Positions 13,509 through 26,426 are shown, counted from the first letter of the stretch. The stretch: DNA of 64,000 nucleotides from Lanius collurio (GCA_020086605.1 JACBWW010000048.1:3198326-3262325); one strand, 5' to 3'. Notes: generated by a model not told the origin, from the letters alone. Made by a program: numbers and translations.

Positions 13509-16224
13509 CCACAGAAACCTTCACATGCTCATAATAGTTCAAACATTCACAAAATAATCTGTGAAATGAGTTTTGAAGATCCTCATCCTAGAAATGAGAC
13601 TCTGAAGAAAGGCCACTTTTCTAAGGACTTTTGTCACCCAGATATGACTCAGTAATCTGCATGGAAAAATATTTCTGAGAAATCAAATAACCTTAGAACT
13701 AAAACTAATAAAGCCATTAAAATTAGGGCCAATTAAGATTTATGCAAGTGGCATAGGGATTCTAGCCCAGTATTATTAAGTAAATCAGCCTATTAGGATG
13801 GGGATTTTTTTTCCCATGTGATCTGTTTGAAATTCTATATTGTCAAAATCCGCCAGGGTAATGGCAATATGATGTATTGTGCCATCTCAAATGTGTTTTG
13901 GCTCTTGCTTGAAGATAATGACCAGATAAATACATTCCTGGAAATTGACTGGGGTATTGTAATTTCTACTTTCGTAGCTTGAAATACATGTAAAATACTT
14001 TTAAATATCTAAAGTTTGTAAATTGTCCTTGAGAATTTAATCGTGTTAAAAGGCATAAAAATAGAAGGTTACTGAGACTGCAATTATCATCTTAATTTTT
14101 AAAAATATTCTGTATTTAAATTTTAATATAAAAAGAAATCATTATTATAGGGAAAAAATTGCAAATATGTACTTTCTAGTTCTGTTAGTCATTATAGTCA
14201 CACAATCCTTTCTTTTTTAAACGAAATAGCTTTAAACTAGATAGTTTCTAATGCATTTCTGTTCTGCATATTACATTATCTATATATGAAAAAGTCAATT
14301 TGCAAATGCATGTTCTTATAAAATAACCAGAAGAAATAAAATTGTTATGATTGATCTGAAATAATTGATTACAGTATGACAGCTTTCTTATTCTTAATTA
14401 TAAAACACAATTACATTTTTGTGCTTTCATACCTGAACATTACAAAAGCTGAGAGAACTATTTCTGTTCTACTTCTGATTAGATCAGCAATGCCACTTCT
14501 TCAGGTCTTATCAAATTGGTTTTGATAATAATTACTTGGGAAGTGTTTGATCTCAATGATGAATACTTGATTAGTTTTTCATGAAATCATTCAACCACAC
14601 CACTCAGCACTACTCATGTGAGACCTTGTTGATTTAGCTGTTCGAAAGAACACATTCTTTTTCACTGCAGTTATGGGATGTCAGTCTTTGGGGAAAAGAG
14701 GGTGGAAAAAGGGCAACTTTATGGGTAATGATATTGCAGCAGCAGATATTTAAGGTTTGCTAATTCTCTTCTCAATTATGTTCATTCTCTGCCTCGTCAC
14801 ACTGCCTGCTACATGGCGACAGAATCAATCTTAGCAGTGGAATAAATTTTTCCTCTTTAAAAAAGGGTTTCATGACACCATTGTCATCTTTGAAACCCTT
14901 GGAGGGTTTTGCCCTGATGAATAATATTTCATATGTGGAATGTTTATGTGATTTTCACGGAGTGATAACCCCGCTACCACCTAACTTTGATGCATTGAGA
15001 TTGCTGCTTTTCCCTGCTAAAGTGCTTTTACACACCACCTCCTGCAAATTGACTTCAGAGTTAGAAATAGAAGATTCAACAAAACTTCAACTCTCCATGG
15101 AAAAAAAGGGTCTGGAAGAGAAATTTATACATTGGGCACAATTTCCTTTAATTATTTAAATAGGAGCTTTTGCTGAATAAGAGTTGTATGCATTTTTACC
15201 TTATCATTTTTCTTTTACTTTACGCAGTTAGAATCATTTATCCAAAGCTGACCATATAGCCATACTTTAAAATTAATATTTTTTAAGAAAGCTATTTTTA
15301 AGGATTAGTCTGCCAACCCATACTTCTTGAAGTCAATAACATTATCTGCATAAGATAAAACTGCTCACATAAGGAGACACTCAATGGATTAGTCTCCAAG
15401 TTATAGGGAAAAAAAATTCTATATCCCAGGTGCTTATGGTTGAATATCTGCACAAGAAGACATTTTTAGAACAATGTCCTTACTTGTCAGTCATCAAATG
15501 GCAAGAAAAAGCCTTTTATCAAAAGAGGAGTTAAAGCCAGGCTAATTAAGGAGGAAAATTTCCAAGGAGACAATATTTTCTCTAATGATTTTCTTTTTAA
15601 AGTTGCTAATAAAATTATGACAGTTTTAACAATCAGAAAATACAATGCATTCCAAATGTTTCCTTTGTTAATTATAAGATCTCTGGAAATTGCCTAGATC
15701 TTTAAAACTTAATGTTTCACTAATAAGCTTAGATCCCTTCAGGTTATTGTTTTTGGGGTTTACTTTGTTTTGTTTTTGTAATCAACTGTTATTTTGGTGG
15801 CAATAAATTTGTCTTTGAAGATCCAATTTAAGCAGGCTCTTCTCTAGGAGATTCAGACTGCTTAAAAAGAAAATAATATTCCAGGACTATAATTATTTTG
15901 GTTATTGTGTCATCATGTTAATTTTGTACTGGAAGAAATGTTCATCTGAACCTTTCATTGTTTTGAATTAAGTCTAAAGCAGAATGAAGAGCAGTCAGTC
16001 TGCTGAGTGGAAAAATGGAACATCTATCTTTAACTGGTGAAGAGTGGTTTGAATACCTCCAGATATAACATGAATTCAGCATTTTTTTATTCAACTGTTG
16101 TGCACTGTCAAAGTACCTGTCATCCCAGGATATCATCTTTATGTAGCAGTTGCTGGCCAGCTTTTCTGAAGAACTAGGCTCCCAGTTAGAAGGCAAAACA
16201 AACAGAAAGATTTTCATAGAGGCT

Positions 16225-16440
16225 TATTACTCTGCAGATCCCATTGAAGACAAAGGGAGCTATAAGGTGCCAGTTCCTTTGACAAGTCTGTCTTCTTTGT
16301 TATTCTTTTTAGGAGGAACTGCAGCTGAGGTTTTCAAGGGAACCTAAAGCATTTAGGTGCCCAGTTGCCAGGCAGGGGCTATACAAGGGGAAGACTTAGC
16401 CCAGTACCTTTGAGAAGCCCAGCTCAGGACCTTAGCTCTT
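16225..16440. repeat. Ancient sauropsid repeat-like fragment
   Basis: Phrases in order, 'gcagatcccattgaagacaaagg', 'catttaggtgccca' and 'tacctttgagaagccca', resemble the recurring sauropsid phrases 'atcccattgaagtcaatggg', 'acttaggtgcctaa' and 'acctttgaggatctgggcc'. The order and spacing are consistent with one degraded element. The family name is not known to me; it may be an old SINE or DNA transposon exapted widely in amniotes. Confidence 0.4.
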
Positions 16441-17980
16441 AATATGCTGGATCAGAGCAAATATACACAGCTCAGAAAAGGCCCAAGCCTGAGGGATATC
16501 AGAACCAAGAAGTAGCTCGGGAATCTTGTACTACAAATAAAACAGCCATCCAAGAGCAGAAAAGCAATTACTACTCACATTTTTCACTGAAATCAATTTA
16601 TTTCAAATTACAACATGCAGGCTCTTGTTAAAAGCAGATGCACTAGTTACCCACAGAAACTACTAATACTCCTATTGTCTTCAAATTTGCATGCATAGCA
16701 AAAACCAAGGAAAATGAGAAAAGACTCTGGAATAGCATGGGGATTCCTACTACATTGTTCCCGTTATCAGTAAAATCCTTACTGACCTCTCACTTAATCC
16801 TTCTCTCATTATCCCCTTCAATAGGAAGCATGCATTCTGGACAACAATAAAAAAAATCTATAGTGTACTACCATTTCTGTCATTTGCAGCTAATGAATGC
16901 TTTTAAGTATTGACTAGCAACTGGTCTAATAATGACAATGACTCCACTGATTTAGAGCAATAAATCCAGAGACTTGGCAGGCTTCTGTGAGTATAATAAG
17001 CTCAAACATTCATTCAGAAAGATTAAGAAAATGGGAAATAGCCTCAAATATTAGAGATTCTCATGTTTCTTTCTTTTTGGTAACACCATCTGTCTGGAAA
17101 AAAACATTATTTCACAGTGTTTAGTGGGTAAATTTAAGTGACAACTAAGGTAATTCTGAGGATTATTTTCATTTTGCTGTAGCTAAGAGAGTGAGTCAAT
17201 TACAATGAATAGGATTACTGCAGGGCTATGAGAGCCCACACTAAGAGCATCTATTAAGAAAATTTTGGGGGGGTTAAATGCCTGTATTCAATATCTACTG
17301 TGGACAACAGCTATTACCAGTGGTTCCAGATATTATCAGAAATGTATATTTGATATTTCTCATAAAAAACCAGACCTCTCAGTGTTTTGTCACTAGATGA
17401 AAGACTTAAAGGACTTCAGATAAACAACAGTGATATGCTTGTCTTCATCAGTGATGTAGGAGTAAAGATAACTCATCAGGCATTCCTCATCTGGTTTATA
17501 TACATTTGTTTTTCTCATTCGGGGAGAATTTATTAATTATTACTTATTTTAATTATTATATGTACTTAAATTAAAGGAAACAATAATTACTTAAGTTTCA
17601 TCGGATCACCATGGAGGTACTGTTTAAAAAAAGAAATCTAAATATAGTAAGAAGTAATCTTGGAGGATAAAGTGAAACAAACAAGCCAGTCAGAAATATT
17701 ACAAGACAAATCTGTCCACTTGGTACTTTAGTCCAATCTGTAAATTACCCTCAGGACCAATGTTGCAAACTAGCTTCGGGTGAGATCCCCTTTTCATATC
17801 TGTAGTAGATTTCCTTTTTTATTTGTCTGAGGTGTTGTATCAAGCTCCAGAAAAACCTTTCCCACCCAAGGGAAGGCAAGAGCACTGTCAGGCCATGTAG
17901 AGACAGCAAGAGCTAAAATGGTCACAGCAGATAAGCTCTACCACACAGGGCAAAGGGGCTGGTAACACGTGTCCCTGCAG
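16441..17980. other. Unique non-coding stretch
   Basis: No gene or repeat was recognised. A TAATTA-rich segment lies at about 17,525-17,600. Confidence 0.5.
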
Positions 17981-18100
17981 TCCTAGAATAATAGAATTGT
18001 TTCAGTTGGAAGAGACCTTAAAGGTCATCTATTCCAACACCTCTGCCATGGGCAGAGACACCTTCTACAAGACCAGATAAATGTCCCATGATCCCAGGAG
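17981..18100 (-). mobile_element. Short CR1 LINE 3' end
   Basis: On the plus strand the block starts with a degraded octamer tail ('tagaataatagaattg') and continues 'cagttggaagagaccttaaa', 'ggtcatctattccaacacc', 'ctgccatgggcagagacacc' and 'ctacaagaccaga'. This is the reverse complement of the terminal 100 bp of avian CR1. Similarity ends near 18,100, so the copy is severely 5'-truncated. Divergence is moderate, lower than in the copies at 2.0 and 5.3 kb. Confidence 0.92.
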
Positions 18101-18711
18101 CATCCAGTACTAACCTGTGGTAAGCTGCATGGGTGAAACAGCTTCTGATGAAGCTATTGGCCAGGTCACCTGTTTCATTGTTGTGTTTCTTTAGTAGACC
18201 TTGCATCTACAACCGAGTTTTGGCAAACGGAGACTTGTTTAGAGCTGCATGGAAAGACAGAGGCTTGCAGCTCAGGCACTGAAGCATCTGGGTGGCAGAT
18301 ACTTTCACAAAATATTTTTCTGCAAGTATTTTAGCAGCTGTAGACCATAATCGTATGAAGTGCAGGAAAATGTGGTTAATGCCAGAGTTCCCACGACAAT
18401 TTGCATAAAAATTTGTGGCTGGAGGTGGATTCATTAATAAAGTCAATACAGAGTTTATGTCAGCTCTACCAAGGCAGATAACCATAGAAGAATCTGTCTT
18501 AGTACTTCATCTGATGTATTTAATTTGCTGATTTATTTATTATGAGTGGATTTATTATGTTTGGAAATGGAAAGTGCTCTGCAGTGTGAAACTTCCTGCT
18601 GGTTGAGATCTGGAAGCATATTGCGAGGTTGATGGCAATGAGAGAAGCAGAAAGTGCATAGGTCACTATAACAGAAATAAAAGTAAAGATCACTTATTCC
18701 TACATATTAAT

Positions 18712-18731
18712 TTATTATTATTATTATTATT
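18712..18731. repeat. (TTA)n microsatellite
   Basis: About six and a half TTA units. Such runs often end old L2-like copies, but no body was recognised upstream. Confidence 0.9.
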
Positions 18732-19671
18732 GTGATCTTGTCGCTGTTCTTGGTCCTTGAGAGATGCTTATTATTGTCAATATAGTGAATTTCAATCACA
18801 TTGGTTCCAAAATCTGATCAGCAGCCCAGTGAGGAGAGAGGACAGAGTTGGGGGTAAAGATTTAAGTATTTTCTGACCCACATGATTGCCACTCCATCAA
18901 AACTTTATTTCAGAAAAATATTTAACATCATTTGTCAAGATAAGTGAGTATTTATGGTCTGAAGTAAAAATAAAGAGAGAAACCTTGAGTGGGCAGCATT
19001 TAAATTCCTCTAACACCATTATAAATTGCAAAATGATGCAAGAAAACCAGTTAAGGGTTCAGTCCACCAACAGCCCAAAGCAAATGAGAGTTTGATGTCC
19101 ACAGGGTCCACCACATGGATAGGCCTCACTCCAAGTACCCAGTAGAAATGGATGGTGTAAACCAGCAATACTCTTGAGCATCTCATGTGTGATGACTAGC
19201 AAAACAAGCTCCATATTCAGAACAGCTTCACTTGCATGGCTTAAGTTCCAGCATTTGGTTATAGCCTTTTAATACTGCATATTAGAAGGCACCTAAGCAA
19301 AGGTTGTTTTTCCATGAAAAATTCAATGTGAAGCTGGAAATTATTTCAGACAGCAGTTTTACTGGCAGAGTGCCCAAGGCTTGCAGATGGTACAGCATTC
19401 CTCTGTCTTGAGTGGGGAAATCAAGAAAGCTTGAAATGAGAAGCCTTCAAACAGAAGGTGTTTCTGTGACACTTGAAATTGCAAATACAGATGATTCAAG
19501 TGTAAGAGACATCAGGATCAACACATCTGGTTTTCACATGAATAAGACAGAAAATAACTCCAGAAAGACAAGTATGTTGCAGTTCAAATGAAGCAGAAAC
19601 AGAGGCTTTATGATTCATAGGCCTATTTCCAGACCCAAAGCCATTTTTAACATTTTGATCATGGTCTGCAT

Positions 19672-19734
19672 CCACAAAAAAAAAAAAAAAAACCCAACAA
19701 AAAAACAACCAAAAAAAACACACACCAAAAAAAA
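19672..19734. repeat. A/C-rich low-complexity tract
   Basis: About 60 bp is made almost only of A and C, with an A17 start and later CA-type steps. A second A14 run follows at 19,788-19,801. It resembles a decayed poly(A) tail that has diversified. Confidence 0.9.
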
Positions 19735-21609
19735 GCAGTCTAATTTGCTGCTATTTCTTAGGATGAAACAAAAAATACAGTTTAAATAAAAAAAAAAAAA
19801 ATTTTGCTTAAAGCAAAAGAAAAATAAGAATTTTTGAGTTTTGACAAAGAATTATGTGGGAACCCATGCCAGACCGAAGGCTAAACAAGACCCCATTTTG
19901 AATTCAAAGAAAATATCTGTCCTGGTTGTAAAAATTGTGTGTTCATCAAACTAAGTCTTGATTTACAGGGTACAAGCAAAGACAGTTCTGAATTTATTCT
20001 GGCAAATGCATACTGCATTTCTGGGAGGAAAAGGTGCTGCCTGTGACAAGGGAATTCATCCTATTTCTGTTGATCAAAGTCTTCCTTGGAAGTGGGGCTG
20101 CAAAGGTTTCTTCAACCACACAAAAGAAGTTTTGAAAAAGAAGGACAATGCAAAGAAGGAAAAAATTCCTGAAGTATATGTGGTAATGCCCACCTGGACA
20201 CAATAATTTGCACTTAGTAAGAAACTTAGAGGAGAGTCAGTGAGGAGATTGCATGGGCACACATTATCACAAGCATGCACGGCACACGGCAGGTACAGAA
20301 GCAGCTGCTCCAAAGATAACCAAAGAGCTGTGGAACTACCAATAATAAGCACTCATGCAAACAGGAATAAGTATTACAGATACAGCTGCATATATCTTGT
20401 TTTAAAACATAGACTGCAGGTCATATCATAAGATGGGAAAATCCTTTGAAGCTGTAACTCTGGAAGAAGGGTGAGATATCAAAGGAAGGGAGTCAGTGTT
20501 CAGTGATGCTGTTCACCAAAAGGGCAACTGTTGTTGTTTGTATAAAGAAATCTATCTCAAGGAGCAGTTGGAGAGATTAAACCATTTTTGCTTGCACTTG
20601 CTTGGAAGCCTTTTTATTGCTATTGAAATTGTGTATATATATCTCAAAAGGGATTTTAGGAAAATTAAGAAGGTTTAGAAAAGAGCATCAGGAATTCTGT
20701 AAAGATCTGGCTATAATGAAAGAATTATGGAGCTAAAGCCATTTTAAAAAATGCCTGATGTACCATGATCTCAGCCAATAAGAACCTATATGGAAAGCAG
20801 AACTTTGATAATGAAGGTTCTTCTGACTTTTAACCAAGGAATAAAAATCCTATGGGGAAAAACAAAAAATCATATATAGAATACAAAGATCTTTAATACT
20901 GAGCTAACTAAACACTGGACCAATTTCTGGAGGCTGGTGATAACATTTTTTTTAATTGCTAACAATTTTTAATTAATATTGTTTTTGTTTTCCTTTTCCC
21001 CTGAGAGTTTTCTCTATTGCAAAGTGGAATATTTTAAAAGAAACTTACTGTGCATGCTGAACACAAGATTGGATGGGATAATCATAATGACTATTTCTTG
21101 CATATGAATCCACACATTTACCAAAAGAATGAAAAGTGGCACAGATTATGAACTAACAGCACTGTGAAGATCAGTTTTGGGGAAATACAATGCTTCTGAG
21201 GATGGGAGTGAAGCTTGGAACTTTGTGGATATTACACTTCCACACCCTGGCTGGGTCCAGTCTGAGGACAGACAACAGAGTCAAAGAACAGTTTAAGAGA
21301 TGTCAGCCTTTTATGGCTGTAAGGCTTGCACCAAAATTTTAATGCAGCATAGGACAGAATTTGTCAATAAAGAAAACAGTAGTATTAAAGAAAATAACTG
21401 AGTCTAGAAACAAGTGATTTATCAAACACTATTTGGAAGACTTTTTTGTAGGACCTTACCTATATCTGTTAATGTCAGCCCTGTAACAGCCAGAGTTTAG
21501 TTCCTTCTCAAGAAGAGCCTTTGACAGTGTCCTCCCAAAGTTATGATATTCATCATACCCAGAAGATGAGCAATTGTTTGTGTTCCCCTGTTGTAACGTT
21601 GAGGTTCAC

Positions 21610-21651
21610 AAGCATCATCAGAAAATCAATAAGCATCATCAGAAAATCAAT
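21610..21651. repeat. Perfect 2 x 21-bp tandem duplication
   Basis: Two identical 21-bp units, beginning 'aagcatcatcag' and ending 'aaaatcaat', sit head to tail with no mismatch. The identity suggests a recent slippage or duplication event, so length may vary between individuals. Confidence 0.95.
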
Positions 21652-23539
21652 CAATATTGCTACTCTGGTGGAACAAGACACGTTTTTCTAGGTTGATGTG
21701 ACACCTATTCCTTCCTGGAACTCTGGAGATGCTTCTGAGAAACAGCACAGACAGTCCTATGTCTACATCCAGAGCTGCAGCTCATAATGTGTTTGTCCTC
21801 TCACTTTGACATCTATTTCTTTCTTGATTTGCAGTCGAGTATCTGTCATGGGGATTATGTCATAACCATTCTCTGAAGTATATCTTAACAAATTCCCCAC
21901 ATGATAATTAGATAGTAATGAACAACAATTGCTTTGTTGTTTTCTAGGCTGTTAAGCCATAAAACGAAGAGTAAGGTTAAGTAATTTTCAGTAGATTACC
22001 ACGAGGAAAGTAAGTGGCATGAAATTCATTTCAACATCTGATGAACTTTCATTTTGAACACTAGTCACATCTCTGGGCACTCGACTCTCAACTTTAAGGT
22101 TTGAAAAAACTGCAGTTATTTGAGTACTCACAAAGATAAGAATTTAACACTTATAACACTTTCTATGAGGACTCAAGACTGTATTGTGCAAAATTTCTGG
22201 TAGAGTCCTGAATTTAATCCTTCATTTAAGCCCAGATTTTCTTGTTTCTGGACTGATCCTGGCAGATGCTGAGTTCAACAGCTTTTATCCCTTCTCAGTG
22301 AGTCAGTCCCTGGCAGCACTGGAATCCTGACTTAGTCGTATTCTGAGAAGGGACTGTCTGCTGTTCCAAACTGTATAGGTGCTCCTGGGAATTAGACAGG
22401 AATGCAGCAAAAGTGTTGTCATTTGGGACCTGAGCCAAAGTTAGATACTGGTGTTAAAAAACAACTGCACTGAATTGTGGTACTGCTCAACTCTACAAAA
22501 TATTAACCTCCTCCCATTATCTCTAACTAACAACTGCTTGGAAGGACCATCTTTTTTTCTGTTACTTAAATTTGTTCTTTTTTTATTTTGGTTAGTAGAC
22601 AAAGACTTTCATTGTATTCTCCAGAAAAATGGATTTTTTCATCCGTTCCTCAGCTCTGTTTTTAGATTTTCCTGTAGTCTCCCATCTGATCAATAGTATG
22701 CACTGGGATTTGCTGTATTTCTTCTTCTCCTTTAAAAAGGTGCAGAGGAAAAGTTTTCTTATCAGAAGAAGTCATCTAGGGCCAGGCTAAAAAGTAGGCA
22801 CAACCATCTCTTTCTAGGCTATCACATCTGGTAGTTCTTAGTTGTCACACCCATGGAGAATATAAATTTGCATATTGATGTATTCTTGAGAATTTCAGAT
22901 TTTCCTAACTAAGGTTTGTTCCACACAACAGGTCTGTTTTTGTTTAGCTTTGGATTTGGCCTATTTTGATGATACCATAGTTATCCATTTCACAGGCAGT
23001 GAGCATAGGGATCCTAAACTAGGGATGAGGAAGAACAAGGAAGGAGTAAAGCTCTATCAAGAACAAATATAGAGAAAACATGATCTAATATATGGGCTGG
23101 AGAAAGTTTCATAGATTGTTCTGGAAATCTTTGGGTCCTCACACTCCTGACTCCTACATCCAAGAGCTGCAAGCACTGCTGAGAGGCGCCCAAAGCACAC
23201 ATCTCCCTGTCAATCATGTGGCAGGTAGGCATGTCCTAGCCCACTACCCAGCATTCTTGTCGTATGGTAGACATTTTGGACATACAAAGATGTAGCAAAG
23301 GGAATTTCAGAGTCTCCAGTAAAATAGAAGCTCGGCTCAGGACACAGCTATGTGAATTAGGGAGATAGGTCAGGCCTATACAGACCCCAAGTGACTGTAG
23401 GTTGGGCTTCCTCGCCCACTGGTTAAAGATATAGAATCAACACACTCTCTGGTGTCCATCACATGTCTGGACAATGAATTTGGGAATGTCACTCTGCTGG
23501 TTTGTGCCTACATTCCCTGTCTCTTATTTCTTAATTTTA

Positions 23540-23645
23540 TAAACTGCAAACTCTTTAAGGCTGTCTCTTGATTCAATTTTTCATAGTGCTTTTTTTTTTT
23601 TTGAGCCGGAGCCTCTGGGAATACTATAATACAAATAAATAACTC
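23540..23645 (+). mobile_element. Sauropsid L2/CR1-like LINE 3' end
   Basis: The order of phrases 'aaactgcaaactctttaaggctgtctc', 'catagtgct', a T13 run, then 'gagcctctgggaatactataatacaaataaat' matches the 3' end of an ancient sauropsid LINE of the type 'attgtaagctctttggggcaggg ... gcctagcacaatgg ... gcctctgggcgctactgtaatacaaataat'. The T run replaces part of the consensus. A similar tail recurs at 37.7 and 51.2 kb in the same orientation. The name is from memory of the motif, so the subfamily is left open. Confidence 0.6.
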
Positions 23646-24412
23646 TATGCCTATAACAGAGGTGTTATGTGAAATGAGCTGGGATTTTGTATATAAGCCA
23701 TTAGATGTGTGGGATAAGATGAATTTATTAAATTTGAAAACACAAATGTATGGATTGTGAGTACTCAGTCTCTTGCATCATACTGAGCATATATAGACTT
23801 ATAGGCTTACATATATTATACATGCTTAGCCTGTTATATAAAGTGGATCTAAAATGCATTATATTAAATAAAGTGTGTTCTCTAGTAGCATGTACATTGT
23901 AGACACTCAGCAAATAATAAATAAAATTGAAATAGCATAAAAATTAAAATGGACTATATTCATCACTTCCTAACCACATCTTTAGTGACATTAGCAAAAA
24001 CCAAAAAGGGTCAAAGATATGTCAGCCTCGCATTCCAGAGGTAGGCAGGACTGGAGTTCACTTATTCATGTCTGAAATGCTTTAAAGTCCCTAGAACAAC
24101 AGTGGCACTAGCTCAGCCTGGAGTTCAGGCTGCAAAAGCCTTCTTTCAATGTAATCCCAGGTAAATGCCCATCAATCAAGTCACATACCACCTGAGCTAT
24201 AATATTATTGGTATAACAAAGCATTAAACAAATTTATTTAAAGCTAGCTACTACACTTGTCTGTGTGCAGTGCTGCTGGTCCTCTGGATTGCTGTGTAAA
24301 CAAGGTCCAAAACATCTTCCTCAGTATTTCTTATCAAAAAAGGAGTATTTAGCATTTTGACATTGTGACTACGGCAATACTATGTCTATGACTTGGTTTG
24401 CTCCCTCTGCAG

Positions 24413-24456
24413 CTTGTACTTCATGAGCAAAGTGAACTAGAAAAGATTCGGATCAA
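24413..24456 (+). other. Candidate small coding exon, gene unknown
   Basis: Seen: a pyrimidine-rich stretch ending in 'ctccctctgcag' lies immediately before, and 'gtaagt' lies immediately after a 44-nt block. Only one of the three frames is open; it reads LVLHEQSELEKIRI plus two bases of a following codon (Lys or Asn), with the charged, heptad-like look of a coiled-coil segment. The other two frames have stops. The exon length is not a multiple of three, so skipping it would shift the frame. Inference: a small exon of a large-intron gene on the plus strand. No partner exon with matching phase was identified with confidence, and I do not recognise the peptide. Chance occurrence cannot be excluded. 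Confidence 0.35.
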
Positions 24457-25385
24457 GTAAGTGACACAGAACCTTTTACTTAGTCTTGCATGTTCGGATT
24501 TGGTACTAGTACTGTCCCTGCTTTGGAGAATTTGTCCCCTTTTACCTCCCTACCAGCCATGACAACAGGATGCACAATAAAAATCTGTGTTTACAAATCT
24601 TGCATGCAAATGATTACGGAACAGCCATGATATGCAGCAATTTAAATTTGTTGACAGAGTTGCTAAGAAACAAACCTTTTGATTCTGTGAAACCCTTTTT
24701 GATACAGCTCCACTCTCTGACAGTTGAAGTTATTGAACAAGAGTGAGTATTCTTTAAAAGAGGAATTTCTGACATTTGCTATGTTTTCAGAGGCTGTAAC
24801 ATAACATTGAATATTCCTTCAGTGTCAGTTTTGTTCAGCAGCAGAGTGTCTGATTCCATATATATTTAAACTATCCTATATTTCAAAAATTGGCTTCAGC
24901 ACTTCAGTACTACCTTCACCCACTCTCATGCACAATTGTTTTGCAAAGAATTGTGATCTTTACATGCTCCCCTGCCAAATACCTTGTAAGTTTCTATATT
25001 TTTTCCAATCTATTCTTTAAACATCCTTTCTCCAGGGCATTTTCACAAAGGACCCCATAGAATCTTATTCAGATATCAACAGTAAAATACACCATTATTT
25101 TGACATTCCAGTATTATGAAGACAGCTGACATTTTAAGAATATATATTCACACTGTAGACACCAAACCATTAAATACTGTAGCAGAGCTTGGGAAAAGAA
25201 AAGGGCCCAGATTCATCCAAATTCAAATTACTCATATCACTTAACTGATAAAATTAGAAGCACTGTCATGTAAAGTCTTGTCAGTAAAAGGAGATGGTTT
25301 AGCCCTTATGTGGGATGAAACACATTTGGGAGGCATCTAACCTTCACTTTATTACTAAGGCAGACTAGAGATATTACAATCTTAA

Positions 25386-25412
25386 TTTAAACACCTCAGT
25401 TAGGTGTTTAAA
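25386..25412. repeat. Inverted repeat, 11-bp stem and 5-nt loop
   Basis: The arm 'tttaaacacct' and its exact reverse complement 'aggtgtttaaa' are separated by 'cagtt'. The arm holds AGGTGT, a T-box half-site, so the block could be a paired T-box-like site or simply a hairpin left from an old repeat that has TTAGGTG motifs. Confidence 0.75.
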
Positions 25413-26426
25413 ATTAGGCAGAATTAATCCTAATTTAATTTATCATAATCTTATTTTTTCTTAGCAGGTTTAACAGTTGTAATTGCAAGCTGCCTACACC
25501 TATGCTATGTTTCATACATGGCTGTCACACAGTTGAGTTCAATGCCCAGTAAGGAAAAGGCAGATGACCAAAAATTTCAGTTTTTTATGGGGATGGGAGA
25601 TAAACAAAGACAGTTACAGGACAGAAGCAGAAATGAGAGGCTCAAGGAAAGAACATGTGATGTCTTCCACCTCTGAGGGCATACACAGCCTTCCGGGATC
25701 AACCTATTACTTTTGACATTTTGGATTTTTCTGTCATGAAACACAGGAACCTAATGTCATGTGCCTGCCCAAGTGCTATTTTTTAATCAAATAAAATGGC
25801 TGCAAAAGTAATAAACTGAACCTAAAAAGGCAGAAGGATGACTGTGAGAAGAGAGATCGATTTATGCTAGTCGAAAAACCAAACTAAAATGGAGTGGAGT
25901 AAGAAAGAGTCCGTCACTTTCAGGTTTACTCAGAAGCAGTGAAGACTATCTCTTCCTACCATTTTCTCTTCACATTGTGTTCATAAGAACCATTTTTTCC
26001 TTGTGAAATAACACATCTCCTGAAGTTGTGCAAAAGTGTTTTGAAAACGATTTTTAAAAATGTGAAATAAATGTAAAAATAATGAGTCATACTCCATAAT
26101 GGCCATTGCAGTGTGCATTAGAAAGCAACCAGAGCACTCTCAGCATGCACTAATAGCTTGCTAATGCATAGCCTTTGGTGCCTTATTGCTATAGTCGACA
26201 TTTACCACAACGAATACTTTGCAGCAAGAAATATTTTGGGATCCATTATGCTTTCACAACCTTGAGCTGTGCTGGGAAGGGCTACAAGTAGAGTACTGTG
26301 AGCAATGGGGGCTGAAGACCTGGAGAAGTCACTCACGCTTTTGCCTTTTGTTGGAATACAGATGGAAAAGACCCACCCCAGGCTCAGTCTTACTGTGATG
26401 GAAAACACTATTGAGGGAGAGTCATT

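Larger units (their letters stand above)
11473..16224. other. Unique AT-rich non-coding stretch with poly(A) runs
   Basis: No gene or mobile element was recognised. Poly(A) tracts lie at 13,347-13,371 and 13,489-13,508. About 13,720-13,985 has the look of conserved non-coding DNA (see findings). A 95-codon open frame at 14,872-15,159 has no recognisable features. Confidence 0.5.
18101..23539. other. Unique non-coding stretch with simple repeats
   Basis: No gene was recognised. Open frames up to 92 codons on either strand lack domains; one minus-strand frame at 19,496-19,723 is inflated by the A/C-rich tract. Simple repeats inside are listed separately. Confidence 0.5.
23646..26426. other. 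Unique stretch holding a candidate exon and a hairpin
   Basis: Apart from the 44-nt candidate exon (24,413-24,456) and the inverted repeat at 25,386-25,412, no gene or repeat was recognised. About 26,060-26,220 looks like conserved non-coding sequence (see findings). Confidence 0.45.
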
